From contig NC_079882.1 of the NCBI RefSeq assembly GCF_029227915.1, forward strand, positions 19,969,001-20,033,000: 64,000 nt of DNA, given 5' to 3'. Below, in pieces: positions 23,170 to 35,700 of the stretch. The DNA comes from Hydractinia symbiolongicarpus (Eukaryota > Cnidaria > Hydrozoa > Anthoathecata > Hydractiniidae). The position numbers and the translations under genes are program-made. Numbering within the stretch: the first letter of the stretch is position 1; every line of letters begins with the position of its first letter. Below the pieces are notes generated by a model. The model did not search any database. It was not told where the DNA came from and worked only from the letters and a program-made list of their open reading frames with translations.

Positions 23170-24212
23170 GGGACCGTCTCCACAATTGTATCACATTTTA
23201 TACGAATTGAAACAATTATGATTGTTTCGAGATTGTATCCTTATTTTTTAAAATCGTTTAAAGATCGTTTCATGAAATGAAGGTGAAACGATTTGAAACG
23301 AATATGAAACGATTGAATTTTATTTTAAACTCTAAGCTTAAAAATTATACGAAGTGGAAGCGAATGGGATACGAATGGGAAACGATTCCGAAACTATTTT
23401 GCAACGAATGCAGAAAAAACTTTTGAAACAAATTTTGAAACGAATTCCGAAGCGATTTGTTCCCCCAAAACAATTAAAAAAAAATGTGATAAATTAATTG
23501 CTTGAAACTATTTTTAGACTTTCCTTTCTAACTTCTATTGAATGGGGTGATAAAACTACGTAGTTTCGAAACCAACTATGTTATATTTGATCCCGTTTTT
23601 ATAATTTTTAATACGATATACGGTGATGTTTTAGCTTCGCACGATCGCATTTTCATAATTGTTGAACGATCTATGGCGATGTTTTAAGCTCCTTATCATC
23701 TTATTTTTATGGTTTTTAAATGATCTATGGCGATGTTTTCACTTCATCCGATTGTGTTTTGACGGTTTTTAATCTACAGTGATAAAACAGGATCGTATGA
23801 AGCTAAAACATCGCTGTAGATCGATGTATATAGATATTTTAAATAATTTGATAATAAAATTTCTTTAGAAATCCGTGCGTGATAAACATAATAATAATAA
23901 TGGTGTTAAATTTGAAGCGATTTTAAAATGATTTGAACTGCAACGAATTTAACAAACTGTTGAAACGAATTGATGTTGATATTGTGAGACGATTATGAAA
24001 CGATTATAAAACGAATGCGAAAGGATTGCGAAACAATTTTCGTTTCAACAAAATGATTTTAAACTATTTTGAAACGATTTGAAATGAATTTGAAACGATT
24101 TTTTTGGCAAAAAAATATTTTAAAATCTTTTCAAATTCGGATAGAGATCGTTTCAAAAAAAAATTATACAAATTGAAACGATGACTTTTGAAACAATCGT
24201 GGAGACGATCCC
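23170..24212. mobile_element. PIF/Harbinger-type MITE with TTA target duplication
   Basis: The ends GGGACCGTCTCCACAATTG and (reverse complement) GGGATCGTCTCCACGATTG are inverted and flanked by TTA on both sides (23167-23169, 24213-24215), the 3-bp duplication of PIF/Harbinger. The interior has no gene and is saturated with GAAACGATT/GAAACGAAT motifs in both strands. It also holds a central set of about four copies of a GATCTATGGCGATGTTTT unit (about 23610-23820). Confidence 0.8.
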
Positions 24213-24215
24213 TTA

Positions 24216-24639
24216 CGCAGCACAAATTTAACTATTGTTTAGTAAAAAAACAGTAGTTTTACTGAAATGTAGGTGAACTTATAAGACTTGACGCATCACC
24301 AAAAACTAATTTTGGCTCCCCCATCTCGATTTCACCCTTTATCTCAGATCTTTTTTAGTACATCGACTTTCATATATTACCCTATCCCAAGATACCAATT
24401 TATTTTTGATTTAATGCTTGTGCTTTAAATGTGGGCAGTCCACTGGGTTCTTATTGTTATAGTGGGCGTCTATCAATGTATTGATGCTTGCACTCAAATC
24501 GCAAGGAATTTAACAAAGTGAGGCATATCGTCTAGATCTTTTTGAATATTTACATTTTTCGCGGTAAGCACTTTGGGCTTTAACAATTGTGTTGCAGGCA
24601 AATAGAAGCAGGCGCTAGGTGAAGTTAAGGTCCTTTTAG
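24216..24639. other. Intergenic stretch without gene
   Basis: No coding signal or structured repeat seen. Confidence 0.4.
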
Positions 24640-25250
24640 TCTGTTTCTTTCATCATCATCATTCATCATTCTCGGCTTAACGTCCGTTTTCCATGCCGGC
24701 ATGGGTTGGACGGGGTATATTATGACCCTCTTCCAATCTGATCTAGACTGTGTTAGATCCAAACTCAACTTCCTCTGTATCAAGTCTGTCCTTATAACCT
24801 CCTGCCAAGTCTTTCTCGTTCTGCCTCTGGGCTTGCCCCAGGAACTATCAAGTCCTCCTCCATTCTTTCCAAGTGCCCCAGCCAATTCAATCTTCTTATC
24901 TGGATAACATCTTTAATTCTACGGAGACTTAGCCTGCTTCTTAGCTCATCTAAACTCTTTCTGTCTCTCAGACTGGCTTTACACATCCACCTAGCTAACC
25001 ATTCTCATATCATTCCTTTCTGAACGGTCAAGATCTTCCTGCTTCACTTCCCATGTCTCACTACCGTTACAACATAACACTTCTTACACAGGCCTCATAC
25101 AACCTACCTTTTATCTCAATTGACAGGACTCTGCTAGTCAACAAAGGAAGTAACTCTCTGAACTTTTTCCAAGCAGAACCTATCTTTGCACAAAGGTATT
25201 ATTACCACTTTCAATCAGAAGTTGCCCATCTACACTCGATAATAGTTTAA
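24640..25250 (-). pseudogene. Dead LINE fragment: C-terminus of a reverse-transcriptase ORF2
   Basis: Read on minus from about 25250, three frames together give the usual tail of a non-LTR retrotransposon polyprotein: a GSETWEVKQEDLDR segment, then SLRDRKSLDELRSRLSLRRI and RRLNWLGHLERM (24986-24792), then KPRGRTRKTWQEVIRTDL and SRSDWKRV (about 24850-24640). Family knowledge: these correspond to the post-polymerase region LRWxGHVxRM and GRPxxRW. There are several frameshifts and stops, and the catalytic FADD part is absent. It is a 5'-truncated, inactive copy. Confidence 0.82.
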
Positions 25251-25351
25251 AACCTCGAAATGTTTCTGTAGAAATAAATGGGCCGAAAAAGACCTTTCCT
25301 CAGCAAGCTTTCACATCTTTCTGCCTGCCACGCAGTTGTTAGAGCCAGAAG

Positions 25352-27585
25352 AATCCGTGACCTAAAAGGGACATTTAATTTTCATTTTAAAATAAAAACA
25401 AATTTCAATTTTTTTGTCAATTTTTCTTTTTTAATTCAATACAAAAAGAAAATTTAAACTCAATTTTCGTTTTTCGTTTTCAAATCAAAAACAAAAAAGG
25501 AACTTCATATTTTGGCAAAAAAGTACGCTCTCCTTCGCAGACGTTTTTCTTCTACGAACCCAAGGATTACTTTGGGTCATTTGGTGCTAAAAATCCCAAA
25601 ATGTAATATCAATTTCTAAATTTCTGATTTTTAAGAGAATTTTAAATTTGAAAATTAAATCAAATTTCGTTTAAATTAAGAATTAAAATTCAAGTTCAAT
25701 TTTTGATTTTGGTTTAAATAGAAATTTAAAAATCAAATTAAATTTTTGATTTTGGCTTAAATAGAAAATTGAAAATTTTTAACTCGTAAACGCCTAAATG
25801 AGTAACAAATCATGTGACAAGTCATGTGATAAAATTTTTACTGAAGAAATTCTTTCTTTTTTTTCTCAAAAAAAACTTATGAAGAGATAAGCAATATCTT
25901 GCAGTCGCGATATCCAGGAGAAAGAGGTTATTCCGTAAAGTCAATAAAACGGTATTGTTTTTAGAGAGAAGAAAGATATTTTTTATTAAAAGTAAAACAT
26001 TGTTATATATTTTAGATTTTCCTTTTTTAGTTATTTTTTCTTTAAACTGAAGAAAAAAGAAACATTAATAATTTAACACTATTTCCGTCTACATTCATTT
26101 GTTCTGATTTTCTGATGTTCTGATCATATTTAAGTTTACCTTCCGTGACAAAAAAGGTTTACCTAAAATGACTTAAATTATTGTAACAATTAGGAAAAAC
26201 AAATATTTGTTTTAGCTTAAAATTAAAACTTTGCGGCATAAGTTCTCTGTAAGTTGTAAAAATGAGTTGTGAAAACCTATCTACAATTTTATGGAGTATC
26301 GGTTCCACGCTGAGCGATGTTAGTATTTTATAGGAGTTAGAAGTATAGCTATTCAGAGAGCAACAAAATTTTTTATGACCTTCTTCACTGAAAACGTAGC
26401 CTAATTTATTCTTTCAACCACAAGTCTGACGTATTGAAAAATTTTCAATATATTAAATATCGGAACAGCTTTCGGCATAATATTCAAAGCGTGCAAAGTT
26501 TTTTTTCTTCTACTTTACATTCTACCTCACATAAAATAAATGGAAGCACGTATTGAATCGATTCTCAAAAACACTTTTAAAAATAAAAATCATCATTCCT
26601 AATATATAAATTGTTCTTAACAAAATTTGTGTTATGTATCCATTGCGAGAAGTACTGTGACGCTTTAAGTTCGCTATACGAAACTTTTCTTTTCACTGAC
26701 CGGGAATCTGCTGTAAGATTCTCTTTTAAACATATTGTCAAAACATCGACTACTTAATCAATTCACTAAATATGCCTTTTCGTTTCGATCCAACCTAAAC
26801 AATGCGGCGTTTCAAGCGCAATATTTTCATAAGAATGTTTTAAGGAATCTTCCTAAGTCCAAATCGATGACATATAAATCTGTAGCTTGATTCCGTAATT
26901 TTTGAAATGTTTGAAGATTTTCTCGCACAGTTGATAAATTATTATGCAGTATTTCAAAATCTTCTCGGAAAAAGTTTAAAAACTGGCCCACGGTTTAAGC
27001 TAAGTTTAAGGACCCTTCTCCCCATTGTAAGTAGACGTAATATGTTGCGTAAATCCTTGTCCGCTAATAATAACAATAACAATAAAAAAAGTGATTATTC
27101 TTTAGAAAAAAAATAAAATCGAATTTCCTTTTTTAATTTAATTTAAAAATCAAAGTTGATTTTCAATTTTTGATTTTGATTTAACTCAAAAATCAAAAAT
27201 TTAATTTGATTTTTAAATTTCTATTTAAACCAAAATCAAAAATTGAACTTGAATTTCAATTCTTGATTTAAACGAAATTTGATTTAATTTTCAAATTTGA
27301 AATTCTATTAAAAATCAAGAAATTGATATTACATTTTAGGATTTTTAGCACCAAATGACCCAAAGTAATCCTTGGGTTTGTGGGAAGAAAAACGTCTGCG
27401 AAGGAGAGCGTACTTTTTTGCCAAAAATTGCAGTTTCTTTTTTGTTTTTTGATTTGAAAACGAAAAAAGAAAATTGAGTTGAGATTTTCTTTTTGTATTG
27501 AATTAAAAAAGAAAAATTGATAAAAAAATTGAAATTTGTTTTTATTTTAAAATGAAAATTGAATGTCCCTTTTAGGTCACGGATT
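25352..27585. mobile_element. Foldback element with ~430-bp inverted repeats and 6-bp target duplication
   Basis: The ends are AATCCGTGACCTAAAAGGGA on the left and its reverse complement on the right. Homology continues inward for about 430 bp on both sides (25352 to about 25790; about 27140 to 27585), including the shared GCTCTCCTTCGCAGACG segment. CAGAAG is present immediately outside each end (25346-25351 and 27586-27591), a perfect 6-bp duplication. The inner half of each arm is made of alternating AAATTTGATTT-like units. The ~1.35-kb centre contains only short open frames (longest 26907-27116) with no domain. It is a non-autonomous element of uncertain superfamily; a 6-bp duplication with long arms is shared by Polinton-like and a few other groups. 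Confidence 0.85.
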
Positions 27586-28257
27586 CAGAAGGGCTTACCG
27601 CGGGATAAAATTAAAATGTTAATCTTATTTTTTACTTTCAGAATTCAAAACATTTCGTTGCGTGAAATAACTAAAAAAATAAGTAAAATGAAGTCACCTT
27701 TTGTCAGACTGGCTTTGATATTAATATCAGCTCCTTAAGTTTAAATGGGAAAGTAAAAGAAGAAACTTTCTCATCTCATCATCTTCTCTTCCTCGATTAC
27801 ACATTGTTTCGCTCCACACAACTTCTCCGGGTTAAGTAAAGCTAGCCGTACCTAACAGCCGCACCTTAGCCGTACCTTAGCCGTACTTAAGAAAATTCGT
27901 AATTAGCAGCTCTGTGTAAGACCACTTGCTTCTAAGCTTAAAATTAGTAGTTAATGTATATCAAAGTTAAATTGTCTAACTTTTATTTCGTCTTTTAGGT
28001 GAATATCTATGCCGATAAAAATGATGCAAAATGGAGCACTCCATCGTCGAGCCCCAGTAACCCCCAGGGAATCCTCAATGATGAAATACCGATAATAATA
28101 TATCTTACATGTATTATAATTTTTATAAAATGATTTTAATACAAATACAAAAGAGATTTTTAAAATTGAATGTATGAAAAACATTAGTAAAGTAAGATTG
28201 AACATTATTACGCTGCGGACAATATTAGAGCTAGCGCTAAAAGTGACTACAGCTGGC

Positions 28258-28800
28258 TAAATTTAAATACGGTTGCCAAAATAAGGTACGGCTAGATAAT
28301 ATTAAGGTACGGCTGGGTCTTATCATATAAGAAACAATTTCAAATGCTAAAAACGTTCAATAAAAACGAAATTATGTTAGGTACGGGTAGCCAAAATAAG
28401 GTACGGCTGGAAAATATTAAGGTACGGCTGGGTCCTATCATATAAGAAACAACTTCAAATGCTACAAATGTTCAATAAAAACGAAATTATGTTAGGTACG
28501 GCTAGTCAAAATAAGGTACGGCTGGACCATATTAAGGTACGGCTGGGTCCTATCATATAAGAAACAACTTCAAAAGCTAAAAACGTTCAATAAAAACAAA
28601 ATTAAGTTAGGTACGGCTAACCAAAATAAGGTACGGCTGGACAATATTAAGGTACGGCTGGGACCTATCATATAAGAAACAACTTCAAATGCTAAAAACG
28701 TTCAATAAAAACGAAATTAAGTTAGGTACGGCTAGCTAAAATAAGGTACGGCTGGACCATATTAAGGTAAGGCTGGATTTTATTATATAAGAAACAACTT
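28258..28800. repeat. Left subterminal array, 115-bp units (about five)
   Basis: The marker TATCATATAA recurs at 28321, 28436, 28551 and 28666, with TATTATATAA at 28781, an exact 115-bp period. Each unit carries several copies of AGGTACGGCT, so the motif also repeats at a shorter scale. The array is the inverted partner of 38445-39110. Confidence 0.92.
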
Positions 28801-29186
28801 CAAATGCTAAAAAAAAATTAATATAAACGAAAAACAATAAGTACGTAGAAGAAGTAGAGTTTACTGGAAAGTAAAGTGCGGGCGAGGTTAAGAAAAAAAT
28901 TGTATGCAATATGCTCTACTAGGTTGGCTCCACATTGTTTTCTGCACAGGAAAATAAAAAAATGCTACTTTGAAAGTGATGCGGTAAATCTTCTGTCTAA
29001 CTGAGGTATAGACAGTGAATGTCTAAATAAGGAGTAGAATTAACGTTTTCGCCAGTTGAAGGACACACGCGTTTTTATTCGTTGGATGTTATAGTTAATG
29101 GAAGAGATGTAAACTTTTTATATAAAACAAAAGAACTTTTAAAAAATTTTAATATTCGTTGTTGTTTATGAGTGCACGTTATTTTA

Positions 29187-31326
29187 ATGATGGAAAACGA
29201 TAAGAAAAAGGAAGAACCTAATAAAGCCGCGAACAATGTGTGAGTAAAGGTTTTTGATTTTTATTTTTGATTGTGTTAACTGTGTCCCGATTTAATTCAG
29301 CATATACACTTTTTATAAAAACAATTTTTTAGAAGAACAATAAGGTTAAAAATTATTGACAAATAAGAACGAAATAACAACTATACTCAAGGGCAAAATT
29401 TTACTGATTTTTCTAAAAACAACCAACAAACATAAAGAAATATTTCTTGACAGAATTAAAATGAGAATGCGCTAACACATTAACAAATAAGATGAAAAAT
29501 AATAACCAAGAGAATCCAAGTCTAGGTGGTTTTTACAAAAAAAACTGTCACTTCATTCCTCACACACTCTTTTTTTCTATTACAAGAGCAAAATATACAC
29601 TACTATTTTCTATTTTCAACACCTAAAAAATATTTTATGCTCAGATGAAGTACACTTCTTGGCATACTAGTTTAAACATGCAAAATCACGCCTGGTATTT
29701 TCGGTATGTTGTCAAATGTGGTCAGCCCGTGTTATGAGTTGTCCTTATTGAAGCAGAATGCGGAGATTTTGATTCTGATAAGAAAAAGTAGCGAGAAGTT
29801 GGGACCGAGGAACAGTCATACATAATGGCAGATGATTCTCCATTTAAAAAACATTACACGCAATTGTACTACACAAAAAAAGCTGTTATCGAAAAGCAAG
29901 TTCATGAAGACAAGGTTTCAAATTTGTTCTCGCCAACATTATGCAACATTATGCTGGCATCGTGGGTCATTTTGCTGCGTTCTTGCTTTTAATTCACCAA
30001 CTGATTTCGATAACCAGAGCTTAGAATCGATGTTGGCGAAGACAGCAATAAAAGATAAGAAAAGCTTAAGGACTGACTTGGTGTTCCTTGTACTTCCATA
30101 TGGTATTCTTTTAATTGATATCAACGAAGTCAAATTTTACAATATTGGCAATAAAACGTTTTTGAATTCAAGTTAGTTTTATTGTTACTTCACTGCTATT
30201 TTGTAGCGTTTTTAAACTTTTTAAATGTAATGAGGTTATAAGGCTAAAAGTGTTCTTGAAGCGTTCTTTAAAGTCAGGAAACAGGTAACACAGGTTCTTT
30301 GATTTTTGTGACAAATGTTCTTACCTACTAAGATACTGTTCTTAACTTGTTCTAAATTTTAACCTAGAAATGCATTATGTTGTTTTACGGCTTTACATGC
30401 GTACACGTTCGTTCTAGTAAAATGATTTAAAGCAGTAGGAGATGTTTTTTGAAAAGCATAAATATAATTTCTTCTTATTTTCTATTTCAGGTGTGACATT
30501 TGTAAAACTTATTCATTTTGCAAATGTTCTTTATTTACAAAGGACAGGGATCTATCCAAAAGATACATTTTCTATTGTTAAATTGAAAAAATCGGAAAAT
30601 GAAACATCTCAATCTCATCAAACACATGCTATTTGTTGCGAAGTACTATTCGGTCTTCTGAACAAGAGAAACATCCTGACTTATCCATATAAGTTTCGGC
30701 AATTGCTTTTGGTAGCTCAATGTTTGATTGCAATCGATTTGGAGAATACAGATGGTTGTTTACGACAGATTAAAGCCTTTTTAGAGTCCCGTTTCTCATA
30801 CTTAAAGCTGATCACGCTGGACAGCCATCCCAGCTCGCATTTTTCGTGCCTTGTTGAATCAGACGAAACACTTTTTGTAAAGGAGATTGCAACAAACAAA
30901 GTAGTTAAAGACATGCAACGTCTTTTTCAAAATGATATTTCATATCAACTTTCTGAAAATATATGTAAGCATGTTTTGAAATTTATTTGTTCTGAAGCGT
31001 CCTTTATACGTTCTTACTGTTGTGCAACAGTCAATGATGAAACCTTCGATAAAAGCATCGCCACTATCATCAGAAGTCGACAATATCGAAGTAATATGGA
31101 GAGAATGTCATTAGCAGCGTCAAGGAAGGAAGCCCTGGCCAAGTTCTTACCCAGTATTTTTTTGAATTGTTTGGCAATTGGGTTAAGAGTCACACTGACT
31201 GACTTTAAACAGAACTGGCCTGTATCTATCCCAGCTACCTCTAAATCACTCTTTACGACCTTTGATTTTATCGACATCTTTCTTTTACAGTTGTTAGCGT
31301 TTCGATATATTGCATCAAGATCGGAT
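29187..31326 (+). pseudogene. Unrecognised spliced gene of the outer transposon, split by the inner element
   Basis: The best-supported exons are about 30032-30170 and 30490-31326. The first (frame ...SLESMLAKTA... to KTFLNS) ends at a GTTAGT donor in phase 1. The second starts after TTTCTATTTCAG and joins in phase, reading VTFVKLIHFANVLYLQRTG. The protein then runs open for about 275 residues and includes ITLDSHPSSHFSCLVESDE and FIDIFLLQLLAFRYIASRSD. Upstream candidates are 29187-29239 (Met-Met-Glu-Asn then a GTGAGT donor) and 29825-29914 (MADDSPFKKHYTQLYYTKKA, donor GTTTCA); their joining is uncertain. The reading frame is interrupted at 31327 by the inner element and resumes at 38227 to a TAA at 38311-38313. 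I do not recognise the family: no DDE motif, zinc finger or helicase motif is visible. Confidence 0.6.
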
Positions 31327-31338
31327 CCCAGTGGGCAC

Positions 31339-31850
31339 TTCAACGTTGAATCAACGTTGAAAAGACGTTGCTTGCGACGTTGAAAAGACGTTGATTTTAC
31401 GTTGCAAATGAAAGTTTTTTTGACGTCTTTTTCCGACGTCTATTCAACGTCGGACATCAACGTCTTTTCAACGTTGAAACAACGTCTCGCAACGTCTTTT
31501 CAACGTTGAAACAACGTCTCGCAACGTCTTTTCAACGTTGAAACAACGTTGCAGGACGTTGTTTCAACGTTGAAAAGACGTTGATGTCCGACGTTGAATA
31601 GACGTCGGAAAAAGACGTCAAAAAAACTTTCATTTGCAACGTAAAATCAACGTCTTTTCAACGTCGCAAGCTACGTTGAAACAACGTCCTGCAACGTCTC
31701 TTCAACGTTGAAACAACGTCTCGCTACGTCTTTTAAACATTGAAATAACTTCTCGCAACGTCTTTTCAACGTTGAAAAAACGTCTAACAACGTCTAATCA
31801 ACGTCGTTTGGAAATGCTCTCGCAACCGTTATTCAGCGTCTTTTCAACCT
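31339..31850. repeat. Left ACGTTG array, largely one palindrome
   Basis: Dense copies of CAACGTTGAAACAACGTC and related units. From 31370 to 31671 the array is itself a near-perfect inverted repeat centred near 31520 (GCTTGCGACGTTGAAAAGAC at the left, its complement at the right), so the arm can fold on itself. Confidence 0.9.
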
Positions 31851-32798
31851 TAAGAAACAGACAAACTTGACCGAATCAAATCATAATCGCCATTGTGGCT
31901 TCAGTTTTATATGTCCATAGTTTACATGTCCATGTATCTATTCCCTAGCATGATTCCGACGCTTATATTTGTGTTACGTTATTTGTACATGGTTATTGCG
32001 AAAAAGAAATAAAATCATTTCTACGATATGTCATTTTTTTATTATAAACATCGGCAGTATATACAACTTCTCCGCTGAAAACTTCCTAAATGAAACTTAA
32101 CGGAGTTTTATAATACAAAATATAAAAACGATATTTCAAGTATTCACAACTGGTACTATGTGAGAATCTCCAGCGTTCCAACCCAATGCAAAAAATGTAA
32201 CGCAGCAATGACGAGGTTGTTAAACGTGCAGTATTTGCAAATTTATAGCTGCGATTTCATGTGCCAGGCACGCCTCCTGATAAGGCAGCCTGTTAGTATG
32301 CTCAAATCACCTAAAGTGTCAAGCAAAACTGTTGCACCGAAGTCTTTAATCAAGCATTGGTTAGAGAAAAAGTATGTTTTCTTAATGAAGTCAGAGTTGA
32401 ATACAAGGGTGTTTGTTAAGGATACCAGATGCGAATAAATACGATCATGATGCTATACTTTATAAAAAGTGTGAAAAGCCACCGTCCTCACCAGGTGCAA
32501 GAAGTCCAGGAATCGAGGTTGAAAATTACAATAAAAATATAATGAATATTATATTAGCACTGTATTTCCTTAAAAAAAGCACCCACTCATGCATATTCCA
32601 TACTTTTACTAGTCACAAGTCCGATCTCTAGTAGAAACACTAAAAATTGTTGAGCTAAAATCACTTTAACATTTTGCCATTCTAATTTTCTGCCACCCAA
32701 TCAAAATTAATATAAGCTAGAAGAATTTATTACGGCGCTTGAAAAATTTATAATCCTCTCTGATATAAAAGTTGTAAATTATTTAAAAATTAATCGAT

Positions 32799-35700
32799 TT
32801 AATTTTCTTCGGCATTAGTTCTTCCCGCTCCTCCACATCTATCAGGTGCATATTTAAGGATTGATGCCGTACACGCACGAACTTCTCCTTCTGTCGCATT
32901 CTTTTGATGTTTGATAACAGTTTCTACAACGTAACAAAATTCTTATCACATATTGATGGAGGTAGTTTACAGTACAACAGCTGGACAAATAGATTTCCTC
33001 AGATTAATGTGTATTTTTCCCCCTGAACGTCGACCCCTCGAAATGGCGGGAAAAACTTAATACAAACTTGTCGGTTTGGATTAGCACTTTAATAAGAGCT
33101 ATTGTATTTATTTGTACATATTTTAACCGACAATAAATAAATTAACAACAACAAACTAAAACGCTTACAAGCACATATATAAATTGAATATTAGGAATAG
33201 GATTTTTTTACTAACCGACAACAGCTTTATATAAGTTCATCCTTGCAAACCCAACCTTTTCACTTTTTCCCTTCCCTTTCATGTTGAGTGCCGACATTAC
33301 TTCATTATTCATGATTCTATAATGAAAGTGGAATAAAAGTAAAACAATCGACATCGTAAGCGCATTTAATATATAGTTGCGAGTCCATTAGGCTGCGGGG
33401 CCGCATTCCGTAAACTATTCATTCAATTAAATAATTCTTGGACCTCGTGCACGATTTTTTTATGGAGAAGATGAAACGAAGCATGTGGGCACAACAAAGT
33501 GATTTTCCACTACCACTGTAAACTACACAACAAAGGTTAGTACATTTTAAATTCTCTAAGGGGTACTTATGCTTTGACTCACTTTAACAGAACATTTTTC
33601 ACATTTTCGCGAATTTTTGAGCCACCAACTCTTGATAACTGGGATAGCTGTAAAATGAAACATATATCAATAAATATATTTCTAGCTACAGGTGCACACA
33701 AACACAAAAGTAGAAAAGTAGTATTTAGCTAGCTATAGTTGTTTCCAGGAGGGACAACAAAGGCAGTTCTTTAAGCTGTGTTCACACTTCATTAGAAGTG
33801 TAAGAATTCTCAGATCCAGGTTAACATTATCAAATTTTGAAAAAGAAAACAAGGAACTTTTGAGAAAAATGAGTGGCATATTTGGATTTATCAGCAAAAA
33901 TTATATAACATAGGAAATTTAGAATACCAAGAGATTATTAGAACAGGATTTATTGTAATTTAAAGTTTTTAAATTTTATAAGAGTTAAAAAATTTCACTG
34001 CAGTTAATTTGTGTGGTCATTTCTTCATACAACATCAAAAGTTTGGCAGTTGTACTTAGTGTATAAACTTGAAAATTTGCATGTTTCCATAAATTTTGAT
34101 GCTGAATTTAAATATGTTGGTCATTTTTGTTAAAAATGATCAGAAAATTCCAAGCATGTTAACCCGGATCCGAGAATAAGTGAACATGCTGTCAGGCTAA
34201 ATAGTGTGTTTCATGTATCCTTTGGGAAAAAATGAATGTAAATGTTTAACTGACCAATCTATCATAGTTTGACTTGTCTTTTAATGTCTCCTCAAACTCT
34301 ATTAGCTCTTGAACACTCTTTAGCAGTTCAAATGGCTCCTGTGGTTGAGCTGTGTCCGGCTCTGCTGCTTTTTCATTTTGTCTTCCCAACAAATTCCTGA
34401 TATCGGTTAGGAGATACAATACCCTCTTCTGAAACTCTAAATCATAATTGGATTTTTTATTTACTAAATATATATATACCATGTATTTCAGTGGGATATT
34501 TTAAACATATCTATTTTATTGAATCCTGCTTTGTAATTACAACTTACTTCCTGTCGACATAGGAAAGGGATCGTTTCCAGAACTTCCACCTGCATTCTGT
34601 GATCCAGATGGTGTTTGTCTTACTGGACTGACATGCTTCCTCTTTAAACTATTTGGTGGTGTATGTGTTGGTGTTGTGTTTTGATGTTGTATCAATGGTC
34701 TGACTTCTGGTGACATGATGGATGAGTCTGTAAGCACATAAAAAAGGTATTTAATATCAATGTTGTATTAAGGGTATAAAAAAGTGCGAGAATAAAAGCG
34801 TGCAAAATAAAAAAGTGTGAAACTTGTTATCCCATGAAAACACTAAAATCGCACTTCCTAAAAATGTTGCCGATTAACACTAATTAATTCCGCCCTAATC
34901 TAAAAAAATTGAGGGACTAAAATTAATCCCACACTTTTTTTATTTTCACACTTTATACCCTTAAGGTATATAATATGCCTTATGTACTAATCTTTGTGCA
35001 TATTAAATTCCACATATTTGTGCTTAAAGAATGTACATGTATATACAAATAAGAAATCTGTTTTGAACATTTTGTAAAAAAATTATGTAAGCACTTACCA
35101 GAGTCTTGAGCATCATCTTCTATATGTCGATATGTCATTGGTGGTTCACTTGGTATTGGTTTTTCTAAAAGTTTTCATTTTTGCATAAAAAAATCATAGC
35201 AACAGTGCTTTTCAAAAATAAATGTTTGAAAACTTTGAACATTTCGAAATACACAAAGTAAAAACGTAACAAGCTTTTACGAATTGCATAAAAATTGCAT
35301 AAAAATTTCTGGAATACAAAATTAATCATACTTTTTGTAAACAATACATCACAAGACGGCGAGCTTTGTTTTTTTGTGATGACTTCTTCGTCATCCGTTT
35401 CTGCCTCCGTGAAATCAAACTCCTCACATAGTTTTCTATCTGTAAAGATAATATATAATGGTTCTGATACATGATTAGTTTTTTTTAAAGTTGTATTTGA
35501 CTAATTAATTGAAGTAAAGCCACTTAGCATCGTACCTCCTGCGAATCGATCGAGTTCAGATATTTCGCGGGATTAAATTTTAGTCAATATGCCTTTTTCA
35601 TGAAAAGTTGGATTTTTTAAGTCAAAACAAATTAAAAGAATTTACATGGGCTTTGGAACAAAACATGCAGCTTTTTAAATATGATGATTTATAACTAAGA

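Noticed and set aside
24701-24907. Plus-strand frame over the LINE fragment
   Set aside because: It is the antisense shadow of the reverse-transcriptase tail on minus.
30442-30489. Met at 30442 as start of the outer-transposon protein
   Set aside because: The first 16 codons form a polypyrimidine tract ending in TTTCAG; the exon begins at about 30490.
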